Positions 43,047-51,836 of a stretch of 64,000 bases of DNA are shown here, piece by piece. The stretch comes from an uncultured Actinomycetes bacterium. Its GTDB lineage: Bacteria > Actinomycetota > Coriobacteriia > Coriobacteriales > Atopobiaceae. The stretch is taken from NCBI GenBank assembly GCA_900314685.1, contig OMWE01000007.1, positions 62,001 to 126,000 on the forward strand, written 5' to 3'. Position numbers and translations under genes: made by a program. The notes beneath the pieces were generated by a model. It saw only the letters and a program-made list of their open reading frames with translations, was not told the origin of the DNA and searched no databases. Position 1 is the stretch's first letter. Every line of letters begins with the position of its first letter.

Positions 43047-44619
43047 TTAGCGCTCCTTCTTCCTGAGCGCCGCCGACCCGGCGATTGCCGCACAGCCAGT
43101 GAGAAGCAGGACGCCTGTCACAGCAGGCTCATTTGCGTCCCCTGTCGCGGGCAAAGCGGCCTTGGTCGTCTTTACCTTCTTCGGGGCGGGCTTCGGCTTT
43201 GCGGGCGCCTTCGGCTCCGTGGGCGTGACTGGGGTATCTGGGTTGTCTGGCACAACCGGCGTATCGGGGGTGTCCGGCTGATCGGGCGTGGTGGGCTCCG
43301 GCTCCCAGACCGCCGTGAGCTTCACGTCGGCTGATGGCATGACAAAGGAGCCATCGACGATGCCCGAGGGGCTGTCGGCAGTCGTCGCGACGCTCCAACC
43401 CTTGAAGACGTACCCAGCCTTGGTCGGCGCACCCTTCACCGTCACCGTCGAGCCGTCGATCACCATCGCGTCGGAGGTGTCCTCGGCCAGCGTACCACCG
43501 GCCAGGTCGTAGGACACGGTGTGTGCGGTCTCGACCTTAGTCACCGTTTCGCCGCAGTACTTACATACCTTTGTAATCGTGCGCTTGTAGGAGCCGTCTG
43601 CCTGCTTCTCCCACTCGCCCGTCGTGACGTCATAGGCGTCATCGACATAACCGTCAGTGTAGAGCTTGCCGGAAGCACCGTCGACCTCGTGATTGACCTT
43701 CTTACCGCCAGTCCAGACAAGCGTGCTATCCATGGTCACATCGGTGCGACCAGTGCTGTTCTTAGCGCTGCTGTAGCTGAAGAGGCGTGAGCACGTATCG
43801 ATGTACGAGCTCGACTTGTAAGAATCCGTGGTAAGGTCAATGCCATCCACCTTATTGGTGCCCGTGATGTTGATCTTGTACTTGTAGCTCCCCATGTTGG
43901 AGTCGTTGATATTCATCACGCTCTTCTTGGATGCGGTGGAGTTCACGGTGTTGTTGCTGTAGTTGATGGTGATGTTGTGCTTGCCGGCGCTGAAGTCGGT
44001 GTACACATTGATGGTCTTACCCGAACTGTTGAAGGTGCAACGTTCAAAGGTCATCGTAGGGGACGAGTACGTCCAGATGGCGTAATCCCCCTTCGGCGCG
44101 TTGAACGTAGTGTCCTTGAAGGTGGCAGTCTTGTAGCCCCAGTAGAAAGTCTTGCCGTTCACGACGCAATTCTCGACGACGGTATTGTCCGCGCGGATGA
44201 AGCCGAGGTAGTCCACCGTGCCAGACTGGAGCGTCATATCCTTGAAGGTAATCGTGCCGGCGCCATCAAAGGAGTAGTCGCCGTTGTACTCTGTGCCGAA
44301 CTTGGAGGGATCGGGCACAGTCGCACCGATGCCCCAAGCCGTCTTGTCCGTGCCCTGACCGACAAAGACGAGGTCCTTGCCCTTGGTGTCCGCACCTTTG
44401 TTGTAGAGGGTGTACTTGCCCTCGCCCAGCGTGATTGTCGTGGTCTGGCCTGCGGGCGCCGCATTCACCGCCGCCTCCAGCGTCGGATAACCCTGGTTGC
44501 CGATCCACGCGACGTCACCCTCAGCGAATGCCGAGCGCGGCACCATGGCAAATGCCATGAGCACCGCAAAGAGCACCGCGAGCGCCCCCCCCTCGATGCT
44601 TGATGCCGTAATGCCTCAT
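43047..44619 (-). CDS. LPXTG-anchored surface protein with a frameshifting C8 tract in the signal peptide
   Basis: The product (about 523 residues if in frame) is a secreted, sortase-anchored wall protein. It has a right-handed beta-helix-like region (residues ~30-260 with repeated FKDTTF, FERCTF and similar strands, as in pectate-lyase folds), a repeat of the Listeria-Bacteroides type (TKAGYVFKGW), a Pro/Thr-rich stalk, and LPATG followed by a helix and KKER. The natural start is ATG at 44619 after GGGGGAG. A run of eight C (44585-44592) puts that start out of frame. Seven C would give a perfect signal peptide (MRHYGIKHRGG then a hydrophobic core, ending RSAFA). The open frame without that start begins at 44576. 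Confidence 0.82.
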
Positions 44620-44718
44620 GTTCTCCCCCTTTGCATCCGTACGTACATTACGCATCCGTACGTACACCTGCCCCGACGCGACTGCCCGACGGAGCCGTCA
44701 GTATTGACAAGGATTGAT

Positions 44719-44747
44719 TATATAGCTTCTTTACACTTTTCTTACAA
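44719..44747 (-). promoter_or_regulatory. Promoter of the surface protein gene
   Basis: On the minus strand TTGTAA and TATATA are separated by 17 bases. Downstream, in the leader, the 15-bp direct repeat GCATCCGTACGTACA occurs at 44633 and 44652 and includes a GTACGTAC palindrome. The 311-base gap 44620-44930 holds no gene. Confidence 0.5.
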
Positions 44748-44930
44748 AGGATTGGACAAGTTGTCCATTCGCCGACGCGCGAGCACGAACGGAGCACCCG
44801 CACAAACAAAATCACATCACATCGGACAGATAGGTTTCTCCGCCGGAGAGTTTCTCCCCCGGGGAAGAAGCACGTCATATACGCACCGGTACTATCATGC
44901 GTCACGTCAGGTCTCTACCGAGGGGGCAGC

Positions 44931-45500
44931 ATGTCAGCCGTGAACCAGATAATACGCGGACATTGGTGGATGGTCGGGTGTGCCGTCCTCTACCTCGTGT
45001 GGTGGTGTGTCTTCTTCGCCCCGACGCCCGCGGGCGAGAAGCCCTCGCCTACCGGCGCGCTCAACGCCGCCGGCGTCGCCTGCATCCTCGGGGCAGTCGT
45101 CTGCGGCGGACTCGCCGTGCAGCAGATGGTGGCTGGGATGGCGGGGCTCGGCCGCACGGTCGTGTCCGGCCTCTGGATCGACCTCGGTTGCGTCGCCCTC
45201 TACGGCGTGCTGCTATGGGTCACCGTGCGCTTCTTCGACCGGCCCGTCACGACAGAGCTCGCGCTCTTCTGCGCGTGGACCGCGCTGGAGCTCAACGTCG
45301 CGAACCACCTCGTCGCCCAGCCGGTCGTCGCCGGCGCCGCCGTCGTGCTGCTCGTCGTGCTCACGCTCGCAACGCTGGCCGCATGCACTATCTGCTACAC
45401 ACTCTACTATCGGCTCCCCTACGTGCAGAGTTTCTGGGACGGCTGCATCCCGCTCGCACTGGTCGGCGTCGTCTCGGCGGTCATCGCGCTGGCGCTCTAA
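44931..45500 (+). CDS. Polytopic membrane protein, uncharacterised
   Basis: The 189-residue protein has about six hydrophobic helices of ~20 residues, with short loops and few charged residues, and a Trp-rich N-terminus (HWWMVGCAVLYLVWWCVFF). There is no recognised motif or signal peptide. GAGGGGGC precedes the start. It is monocistronic, ending before a stem-loop at 45548. Function unknown. A small transporter-like or membrane-modulating protein is possible. Confidence 0.72.
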   Translation: MSAVNQIIRGHWWMVGCAVLYLVWWCVFFAPTPAGEKPSPTGALNAAGVACILGAVVCGGLAVQQMVAGMAGLGRTVVSGLWIDLGCVALYGVLLWVTVRFFDRPVTTELALFCAWTALELNVANHLVAQPVVAGAAVVLLVVLTLATLAACTICYTLYYRLPYVQSFWDGCIPLALVGVVSAVIALAL

Positions 45501-45547
45501 CGTGCGAAGAAGGGCCGGCCGCCACGAGTGTCTTGCCGGCATCGCTG

Positions 45548-45570
45548 AAGCATGCCCGGCGGGCATGCTT
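45548..45570 (+). terminator. Stem-loop after the membrane protein gene
   Basis: A 10-bp perfect stem (45548-45557 with 45561-45570, loop GGC) is followed by TGATTAA, so the T tract is weak. Confidence 0.5.
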
Positions 45571-45652
45571 TGATTAACAAATAGGTATTGGTAATCCCTT
45601 TCCGACAAGCCCATACTCGGGATGGACGGCAATCCTATGGAAAGGGGACCTC

Positions 45653-46822
45653 ATGCTCGGTAACTTCACCTACTACAACCCCACCCGCGTGCATTTCGGA
45701 CCTGACGCCCTCGACCAGCTGGCCGGCGAGCTGGCTCAGTACGGACCCACCGTCATGCTGACCTACGGCGGCGGTTCCATCAAGCGCAGCGGCCTCTACG
45801 ACCAGGTCCTTGCCATCCTGCAAGAGGCCGACAAGACCGTGGTCGAGGAGCCCGGCGTCATGTCCAACCCCACGGTGGAGAAGCTCGACGAGGGCCGCAA
45901 GCTCGCCCGCGAGCATCACGTGGACCTGATCCTCGCCGTGGGCGGCGGCTCCGTGATCGACTACGCCAAGGCCGTCTCGGTGTCGGCCGCTTACGACGGC
46001 GACGCCTGGCAGCACTTCTACCTGGACATGGCCGACCCCGAGCCCAGTACCGTGATTCCCGTGGGCACCATCCTCACCATGTCCGGCACGGGCTCCGAGA
46101 TGAATGCCGGCTCGGTCATCACCAACCACGAGCAGAGACTCAAAATCGGCCACGTCTATGGTCCCGAGGTCATGCCCAAGTTCACGATCCTCAACCCCGA
46201 GCTGACCTTCACCGTGCCCGACTACCAGGTGCGCGCCGGCATCTACGACGCGTTCAACCACATCTGCGAGCAGTACTTCTCCGGCGAGGACGACAACACG
46301 AGCGACTACCTCTCCGAGGGTCTCATGAAGAGCCTCGTGCACGCCAGCCGCATCGCCGTCAAAGACCCCACCGACTACGAGGCACGCTCCAACATCAGCT
46401 GGGTTTGCACCTGGGCGCTCAACACGCTGATCTCCCGCGGCAAGTCCACGGACTGGGAGGTCCACATGATCGGCCAGGCCATTGGCGCCGTGACCAACGC
46501 CACCCACGGTATGACCCTCTCCGCCGTCAGCCTGCCCTACTACCGCCACATCATGCCGTACGGCCTGGCCAAGTTCGCCCGCTTCGCCACCAACGTGTGG
46601 GGCATCTCGCCCGATGGCAAGGCCGAGGCGGAGCTCGCCAAGGCCGGCCTCGCCGCAATGTCCGACTGGATGGACGAGATCGGCGTCGTCAAGCACGCAA
46701 GCGAGCTGGGGCTCACACCCGACATGTACGACGACGTGGTCAAGGGCACCTTCCTGCTGACCGGCGGCTACCACACCCTCACGCCCGCCGAGGTGCACGA
46801 GATCCTGGTCGAGAGCGAGTAG
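45653..46822 (+). CDS. Iron-containing alcohol dehydrogenase (BDH/YqhD type)
   Basis: The 389-residue group III dehydrogenase resembles butanol dehydrogenase and YqhD, NADPH-linked aldehyde reductases. It begins FTYYNPTRVHFG, typical of this subgroup, and has GGGSVIDYAKA, SGTGSEMNAGSVI, the metal ligand FNHICEQYF block and HMIGQAIGAVTNATHGMTL with further His ligands. It is only ~23% like the other dehydrogenase in this window by eye, so it is not a recent duplicate. AAAGGGGACC precedes the start. A 10-bp hairpin follows the stop. Confidence 0.92.
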   Translation: MLGNFTYYNPTRVHFGPDALDQLAGELAQYGPTVMLTYGGGSIKRSGLYDQVLAILQEADKTVVEEPGVMSNPTVEKLDEGRKLAREHHVDLILAVGGGSVIDYAKAVSVSAAYDGDAWQHFYLDMADPEPSTVIPVGTILTMSGTGSEMNAGSVITNHEQRLKIGHVYGPEVMPKFTILNPELTFTVPDYQVRAGIYDAFNHICEQYFSGEDDNTSDYLSEGLMKSLVHASRIAVKDPTDYEARSNISWVCTWALNTLISRGKSTDWEVHMIGQAIGAVTNATHGMTLSAVSLPYYRHIMPYGLAKFARFATNVWGISPDGKAEAELAKAGLAAMSDWMDEIGVVKHASELGLTPDMYDDVVKGTFLLTGGYHTLTPAEVHEILVESE

Positions 46823-46830
46823 GCGACGAG

Positions 46831-46862
46831 GGCTGCGGCCCGAACAAACATAGGCCGCAGCC
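46831..46862 (+). terminator. Stem-loop after the second alcohol dehydrogenase gene
   Basis: GGCTGCGGCC (46831-46840) pairs perfectly with 46853-46862 across a 12-base loop. There is no T tract, so it may be an mRNA-stabilising hairpin rather than an efficient terminator. Confidence 0.45.
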
Positions 46863-46933
46863 TGCCATACGCCCTATATCTCGTACACACCTCCCCGCAC
46901 GGTATAATGAATGCGAAGCCGGGAGGAGGGCCC

Positions 46934-48541
46934 ATGTACGCCGACGCGCCGCACCGATACCCCGTGGGAGTGCAGGTATTCGAGAAGATTCGCACGGAGG
47001 GCTACCTCTATGCGGACAAGACCGCTTACCTTTGGGACCTCATCAACTCGGGCGGTGACTACCGCTTCCTCAGCCGTCCGCGCCGCTTTGGCAAGACGCT
47101 CCTGGTCTCGACGATGGAGGCATACTTCCGGGGACGCAAGGACCTCTTCTCCGGCCTCGCTATCGAGCGGCTCGACACACGCGAGGAGTGGCCCGTCCAC
47201 CCTGTGCTCCGTCTGGATCTCTCAGACTTCAAGGGCACCGAGGAATGGACGCTCAAGGAGAAGTTCGACGACCTTTTCGGTCCCTACGAAAAGCTCTACG
47301 GCATCAGCCGACCGGCCGAGCAGCCAGGCAGCCGCCTGAACGCCCTGATTAGCGCCGCACGGGCCACGCCCGAGGGGGCCAACGGCGTGGTGGTCCTCGT
47401 GGACGAGTACGACGCGCCCCTCCTCAACGTCATGCACAATCCCGAACGCCTGCAGCGCTTCCGCGAGGTCATGCGCGAGTTCTACTCCCCGCTCAAGAAG
47501 AACGAGGCCAACCTCGCCTTCCTCTTCATCACCGGCATCAGCAAGTTCAGCCAGCTCAGCATCTTCAGCGAGCTCAACAACCTGGTCAACGTGAGCATGG
47601 ACCCACAGTTCGGCGGCATCTGCGGCATCACGGCGCAGGAGCTGGACGGGCCGATTGCCCCCGACGTGGCCTGGCTCGCGGGCGAGCTGGGCATCACGCC
47701 GGCTGAGTGCCGCGAGGAGCTACGCAAACGCTATGACGGCTACCGCTTCAGCGAGAAGCCAGAGGAGATTTACAACCCCTTCAGCCTTGTTGCCGCTCTC
47801 GACCGCAGAAAGCTCGATGACTACTGGTTCGGCTCGGGGACGCCGACAGCCCTAATAAATCTATTGCGCTCATCTGATACGACCCTTCCCGAGCTAGAGG
47901 GCATCGAGGCGTCGGCATCCTCTTTCGACGCTCCCACCGAGGGCATGGCAGACCCCGTACCCTTCATGTACCAGAGCGGCTACCTCACCATCAAGGATTA
48001 CGACCTGCTGCTCAAAGCCTATACGCTCGGGATTCCCAACGCCGAGGTAGCCGAAGGCCTCTCCAAGACGCTCCTGCCCTTCTACACAGGCAGGTCTAAC
48101 GTAGAGACGGATGGGTTCGTCTTCCGCTTCATTCGCTCCCTGCTACACAGCGGCATGGATGCAGCCCTGCGCGAACTGAGCTCCTTCCTTGCCGGCATCC
48201 CCTACGACCTGGCAGCGAAGGACGAGAAAGCCTTCCAGGCACAGCTCTACCTCATACTCAAGCTGGTGGGGGCCAATGTCCAGACCGAGGTCCGTACGGC
48301 GACGGGCCGCATCGACACCGTGATTGAGGCGCCTGCTGCGACCTACGTGATGGAGCTCAAGTACCGCAAGGCGGGCGAGTCGCATCCTGACTCCGCCGAC
48401 GCACTCGCACAGATAGATGATCGGGGCTACCTCATTCCCTACGCGACAAGCAACAAGCCCGTGGTCAAGGTCGGTGTGGTCTTCTCCGAGGAGGCGCGCA
48501 CCATCGACGAGGACTGGCGCATCGCCGAGGTCGGACACTAG
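46934..48541 (+). CDS. AAA-ATPase-like protein with PD-(D/E)XK nuclease domain (DUF1703 type)
   Basis: The 535-residue protein belongs to the group with an N-terminal AAA-ATPase-like domain and a C-terminal PDDEXK_9 (DUF1703) nuclease-like domain, often expanded in gut bacteria. It starts MYADAPHRYPVGVQVFEKIR and has the divergent P-loop SRPRRFGKTLL near residue 50, a VDEYDAP Walker B near 165, and late TGRIDTVIEAPAATYVMELKYRK containing the Asp, Glu and Lys of the nuclease fold. Role is not known; mobile-element or defence links are suspected. GGGAGGAGG precedes the start. Confidence 0.85.
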   Translation: MYADAPHRYPVGVQVFEKIRTEGYLYADKTAYLWDLINSGGDYRFLSRPRRFGKTLLVSTMEAYFRGRKDLFSGLAIERLDTREEWPVHPVLRLDLSDFKGTEEWTLKEKFDDLFGPYEKLYGISRPAEQPGSRLNALISAARATPEGANGVVVLVDEYDAPLLNVMHNPERLQRFREVMREFYSPLKKNEANLAFLFITGISKFSQLSIFSELNNLVNVSMDPQFGGICGITAQELDGPIAPDVAWLAGELGITPAECREELRKRYDGYRFSEKPEEIYNPFSLVAALDRRKLDDYWFGSGTPTALINLLRSSDTTLPELEGIEASASSFDAPTEGMADPVPFMYQSGYLTIKDYDLLLKAYTLGIPNAEVAEGLSKTLLPFYTGRSNVETDGFVFRFIRSLLHSGMDAALRELSSFLAGIPYDLAAKDEKAFQAQLYLILKLVGANVQTEVRTATGRIDTVIEAPAATYVMELKYRKAGESHPDSADALAQIDDRGYLIPYATSNKPVVKVGVVFSEEARTIDEDWRIAEVGH

Positions 48542-48579
48542 GGGACGTTTCCCTTCTGTCTCTCTCGTCTGGCCTGCTG

Positions 48580-49593
48580 CTACATGCGGCGCACGTCGGT
48601 GCCGGCCAGGGCCTTCTCACCCGGGCGGGCGAGCGGCCCCACCAGTTCGTGGGCGCGGTAGGGCTCCTCGAGATAAGCCACCTCGTCACCGTCCAGCCGC
48701 ACCTCAAGCGCACGTACGGCGTCATCCACGCGGCTCGGCTTGGAACAGCCCACAATGGGCGCCGTGATGCCGCGAGCCCACTGCCAGGCCAGCGCCACGT
48801 CCGCCATGGGCACGCCGCGGCGCCCAGCAACCTCAGCCACGCGAGTCACCACCTGCATGTCGTTGTCGCGGGCGGCATCGTACTTGTTGCGCATGGTACC
48901 GTCGGTCGTGGAGCGCACGGAGTCGGAGTCCCAGGTGGGGCGCGTCAGGTGGCCGGAGGCGAGCGGGCTGTAGGGGGTGAGCGCCATGCCATACTCGCGG
49001 CAGACCGGGATCATCTCACGCTCGTCCTCGCGATAGAGCAGGTTGTAGTGCAGCTGCATGCTCGTGAACTTGGTCCAGCCGCGGCGCTCGGCCGCCACTT
49101 GCATGTCGTGCAGCTGGTAGGCGTACATCTCGCTCGCACCCAGCGCCCGCACCTTGCCGGCACGCACGAGACCATCCAGCGCCTCCATGGTCTCCTCGAT
49201 AGGCGTTCCGTAGTCGAAGCGGTGGATGATGTAGAGGTCCAGGTAGTCGGTCTGCAGGCGGCGGAGGGTGCCGTCGATCTCGCGCTCGATGGCCGTGCGG
49301 GAGAGGTGCCCCTCGTTGAAGAAGACCTTACTGGCCAGCACCACATCCTCGCGGCGTGCGCCCAGGTTGCGCAGGGACGTGCCGATGTACTCCTCGCTCG
49401 TCCCGCGCGCGTAGGTGTTGGCCGTGTCGATGAAGTTGATACCCTGCTCCAGTGCGCGGGCGATCACCGCCTGGGTGGACGGCTGGTCGATCACCCACTG
49501 GTGGAAATCGGGAAAGACCCTGCCGAAGCTCATCCCGCCCACGCACACGCGGCTCACCTTGATACCCGACCAGCCAAGCTCTACGTACTCCAT
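48580..49593 (-). CDS. Aldo/keto reductase
   Basis: The 337-residue AKR-superfamily oxidoreductase has the TIM-barrel fold. Visible are GWSGIKVSRVCVGGMSFG, FIDTANTYARGTSEEYIG (catalytic Asp and Tyr), ASKVFFN (catalytic Lys), and IIHRFDYGTPIEETMEAL (catalytic His), then ITAPIVGCSKPSRVDDAV near the cofactor site. These put it with YghZ/YajO-like NADPH-dependent aldehyde reductases. GGAGAGG precedes the chosen start at 49593. The stop is close to the convergent DUF1703 gene. Confidence 0.92.
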   Translation of the reverse strand: MEYVELGWSGIKVSRVCVGGMSFGRVFPDFHQWVIDQPSTQAVIARALEQGINFIDTANTYARGTSEEYIGTSLRNLGARREDVVLASKVFFNEGHLSRTAIEREIDGTLRRLQTDYLDLYIIHRFDYGTPIEETMEALDGLVRAGKVRALGASEMYAYQLHDMQVAAERRGWTKFTSMQLHYNLLYREDEREMIPVCREYGMALTPYSPLASGHLTRPTWDSDSVRSTTDGTMRNKYDAARDNDMQVVTRVAEVAGRRGVPMADVALAWQWARGITAPIVGCSKPSRVDDAVRALEVRLDGDEVAYLEEPYRAHELVGPLARPGEKALAGTDVRRM

Positions 49594-49619
49594 GTTGCAC
49601 CTCTCCTTACGTCTCCAGT

Positions 49620-49703
49620 GGGACATTAAGGGACGTTTCTATTTTGTCATGTTTCCTTTTTTCGCAAAGAGCGGGACGAAAAGGAAACGTCCCCTCTTGT
49701 CCC
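49620..49703. repeat. Short inverted-repeat element (GGGACGTTTC family)
   Basis: Ends GGGACA and GGGACGTTTC (49620-49639) are mirrored at 49684-49703. A single arm of the same family also occurs at 48542-48551. Elements like this could form an RNA hairpin after the aldo/keto reductase gene's upstream edge. Confidence 0.65.
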
Positions 49704-49777
49704 GTACCCTGCCTCGACGCCGAAGACGGCTAGGGATTACTATGTGGCAAAGGGCATCAATGATCAAAGGAGCAGTC

Positions 49778-49957
49778 ATGGCAGCGAATTACGTGAGTGT
49801 GACCGACCTCGACGACTACCTCTCCACCCCCGACTGCCCCGACTGCGGCAGCGAGGACGTGGACCTCATCGCCTCCATGCGCGACGGCGACTGGGTGATC
49901 AAGCAGTATCGGTGCAATGTCTGCGGCCACGTGTGGACCGAGCGCACCCGCGCATAG
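49778..49957 (+). CDS. Small zinc-ribbon protein
   Basis: The 59-residue protein has one zinc ribbon: CPDCG, ~20 residues of SEDVDLIASMRDGDWVIKQYR, then CNVCGH. This resembles transposase-type or rubredoxin-like treble-clef knuckles, but the length suggests a free-standing protein. AAAGGAG precedes the start at 49778. Upstream open frame is non-coding repeat. No partner gene is adjacent on this strand, and the function is unknown. A nucleic-acid or protein-binding role is inferred. Confidence 0.7.
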   Translation: MAANYVSVTDLDDYLSTPDCPDCGSEDVDLIASMRDGDWVIKQYRCNVCGHVWTERTRA

Positions 49958-50025
49958 GCTCAAAGCCCAGTGGCACACATCAAGCATGAATTTGGGCCGC
50001 GCGGGCCATATGTCGATAAGCTGAC

Positions 50026-50913
50026 CTATCGCGAGGCGAAACGGGGGTTTGCGACACGCACACAATCGGGGAATGCCGCGCGTAGACGGTCGAAAGCCGC
50101 CACGACCTCGTCTGGGATGTCCACATGGGCGAGAAAATCTTTGCCGCATGGGCCGTAACCATGCTCGTCATCCGTCAGGCGGGGGATCTCCCCCATCAGC
50201 AGCGTGAGGTAGCGGCGCGGTGTCCACATGCCCAGCGGTTCGGGGTCGAAAGCCAGCGCTTCGAACGGATCGGTAGGCGTAGCCTGTCCGCAGCTGACCT
50301 CAACACCAGTATCGGCGCCTCCACGGTCGTCGTCCGCAACGCACCGCTCCCCCACGACCCATGTGGTGTAGGTGGCGAAGCTCACCGGCTCCACCTCCGG
50401 CCAATCGTGACGGCAGATCGCCTGCATACGGAGCTGCATGGTGGCGTCTTGCGAGAGGATGAGCGAGCGGCATGGGACGCCGTGCTGGACAAGAAGATCG
50501 CACAGGTAGGTGATGTTGTTGCCGCAGTTAGTCGACTGGCGCTCGAGCAGGTCCGCATCCAAGCCGTGGCGCATGCGCAGATAAGCCGCAAAGACATCCG
50601 CCTCGCATGCGTCGTCCGCGAAATCAAGGTCGGGGCAGAGTCCGCGCACCCGTTCGCGAAAGGTCTGCGTCGTATGACCCGCACCGCCGACGATCACGTA
50701 CCGGCGCGCCACGCCCGCGCGCATAGCCGCGGCCAGCACGTCCCCACCGGCCAGGATGGAACCGCCGAAGAGCGCCATCACGTCGACCTGACGCCAGCCG
50801 TAGCGTGCCTCAAGCGCATCCTGAGTCAGCTCGGGCACGTCCCGTCGTCCCAAGAAACCCGCCAAGACGTTCATGTCGTCAGCAATTTGCTGCGGATCCA
50901 TGCCGCTCATCAT
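50026..50913 (-). CDS. YdcF-like (DUF218) protein
   Basis: The 295-residue protein contains a DUF218/YdcF domain, a Rossmann-like fold. Visible are DVMALFGGSILAGGDVLAAAM, RRYVIVGGAGHTTQTF, a TNCGNNI segment and SLILSQDATMQLRM. E. coli YdcF binds S-adenosylmethionine, and related ElyC/SanA proteins act on the envelope, so the role is unclear. There is no signal peptide or membrane helix. GGGGGTGGG precedes the start. It is not clearly linked to its neighbours. Confidence 0.82.
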   Translation of the reverse strand: MMSGMDPQQIADDMNVLAGFLGRRDVPELTQDALEARYGWRQVDVMALFGGSILAGGDVLAAAMRAGVARRYVIVGGAGHTTQTFRERVRGLCPDLDFADDACEADVFAAYLRMRHGLDADLLERQSTNCGNNITYLCDLLVQHGVPCRSLILSQDATMQLRMQAICRHDWPEVEPVSFATYTTWVVGERCVADDDRGGADTGVEVSCGQATPTDPFEALAFDPEPLGMWTPRRYLTLLMGEIPRLTDDEHGYGPCGKDFLAHVDIPDEVVAAFDRLRAAFPDCVRVANPRFASR

Positions 50914-50948
50914 CCCACCCCCTACTCCACAAGAAGCATTTGGAAAAG

Positions 50949-51230
50949 CTAGAGCATCCCGGCTGCTGCTAAGTATTGCCTGACGGCATCCCGATAGATT
51001 TCGCTCTTTGTGCGTTTTTGCTTCTTTGCGAGAGCGCGAACCTTCTGCATTTCATCCGCTCCGATGACGAATGTCTCGCGACGCGTGCCGACATAGTCCA
51101 GAGGAGAGCCGACAAACACTTGGTCGCCCTCATCGAAGGCAACCTCGTCGGACTCGTATTGCTCGGCGAGCTTATCCATGTCGGCATCGCTCAGACCGAA
51201 CTTCTCGATCATTTCTTTATCGTCCATCAT
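50949..51230 (-). CDS. Putative ribbon-helix-helix antitoxin
   Basis: The 93-residue protein has an acidic N-terminal half and a C-terminal FVIGADEMQKVRALAKKQKRTKSEIYRDAVRQYLAA, which has the pattern of a CopG/ribbon-helix-helix DNA-binding domain. It starts six bases after the small gene upstream of it, so the pair reads as a toxin-antitoxin module with the toxin gene first, as in BrnTA. AGGAGGCA precedes the start. The pairing is inferred from size, order and the RHH domain. Confidence 0.65.
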   Translation of the reverse strand: MMDDKEMIEKFGLSDADMDKLAEQYESDEVAFDEGDQVFVGSPLDYVGTRRETFVIGADEMQKVRALAKKQKRTKSEIYRDAVRQYLAAAGML

Positions 51231-51236
51231 TGCCTC

Positions 51237-51494
51237 CTATCTGCTCAGCCCAAGTTCTCTCAGAACACCCGATGTCGGCGGTGTAAACGCATGGAACACG
51301 AGGAACTCATCGTCTGACTCGCTAATGGCGAAGACCATCTCCAGCAAGCGGCCTCGCCCATCCAATCCAACGGCAACCCCCTGACCATTGGCACGTCGGA
51401 TGAAGCGTATCGTCGCCCTAAAGGCAATAATCACATCCTCGTCCTCGATTTCGGGATACCGTTTATGAACGCGTGGATGAACAAGGACCTTCAT
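51237..51494 (-). CDS. Putative small toxin (toxin-first module)
   Basis: The 85-residue protein is basic and compact (MKVLVHPRVHKRYPEIEDEDVII start, then alternating strands with GLDGRGRLLEMVFAISES and FHAFTPPTSGVLRELGL). The size, fold pattern and position directly upstream of an RHH antitoxin fit a BrnT/RelE-like toxin, but no diagnostic motif is visible. The GTG two codons before lies inside GGAGGTGAAA, so the ATG at 51494 is the likely start. Confidence 0.55.
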   Translation of the reverse strand: MKVLVHPRVHKRYPEIEDEDVIIAFRATIRFIRRANGQGVAVGLDGRGRLLEMVFAISESDDEFLVFHAFTPPTSGVLRELGLSR

Positions 51495-51597
51495 TTTCAC
51501 CTCCGAACACCACCATCATACGCATATCATACCCAATCCTCTTTATAATCGAGCAAGTGTTGATAAGCATGATTGGAGCAGGACGAGCCACGAGACG

Positions 51598-51622
51598 AAA
51601 AAAGCCAGGGGTAAACCCTGGC
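51598..51622 (-). terminator. Terminator after tRNA-Thr
   Basis: A 7-bp perfect stem (51604-51610 with 51616-51622) is followed on the minus strand by TTTTTT. Confidence 0.85.
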
Positions 51623-51634
51623 CTCACTATTCGA

Positions 51635-51710
51635 TGGAGCCGGCAATCAGACTTGAACTGATGACCCCCGCTTTACGAGAGCGGTGCTCTACCAACTGAG
51701 CTATGCCGGC
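51635..51710 (-). tRNA. tRNA-Thr (anticodon CGT)
   Basis: The 76-nt sequence folds into a complete cloverleaf: a 7-bp acceptor stem beginning GCCGGCA, D-loop AGTTGGTA, an anticodon loop CTCGTAA reading CGT, variable loop GGGTC region and T-loop TTCAAGT. The 3' CCA is encoded. A terminator follows at 51598. The anticodon decodes ACG. Confidence 0.95.
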
Positions 51711-51836
51711 CTATGCGTCGCCGCGAACGTCGCAGCAGATACATATGATACGAATCGGCCCGCAGGCGCGCAAGCGTCAATTGTCGAAGATTTCGTGGGT
51801 TTCGGTGCGGGGCATCGACTGGCCCACATGCCAGCG

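Noticed and set aside
43047..44576. Treating the surface protein gene as starting at 44576 with no upstream part
   Set aside because: That start (a GTG) gives a signal peptide lacking its positively charged end, and the ribosome site and basic residues lie upstream in the frame broken by the C8 tract.
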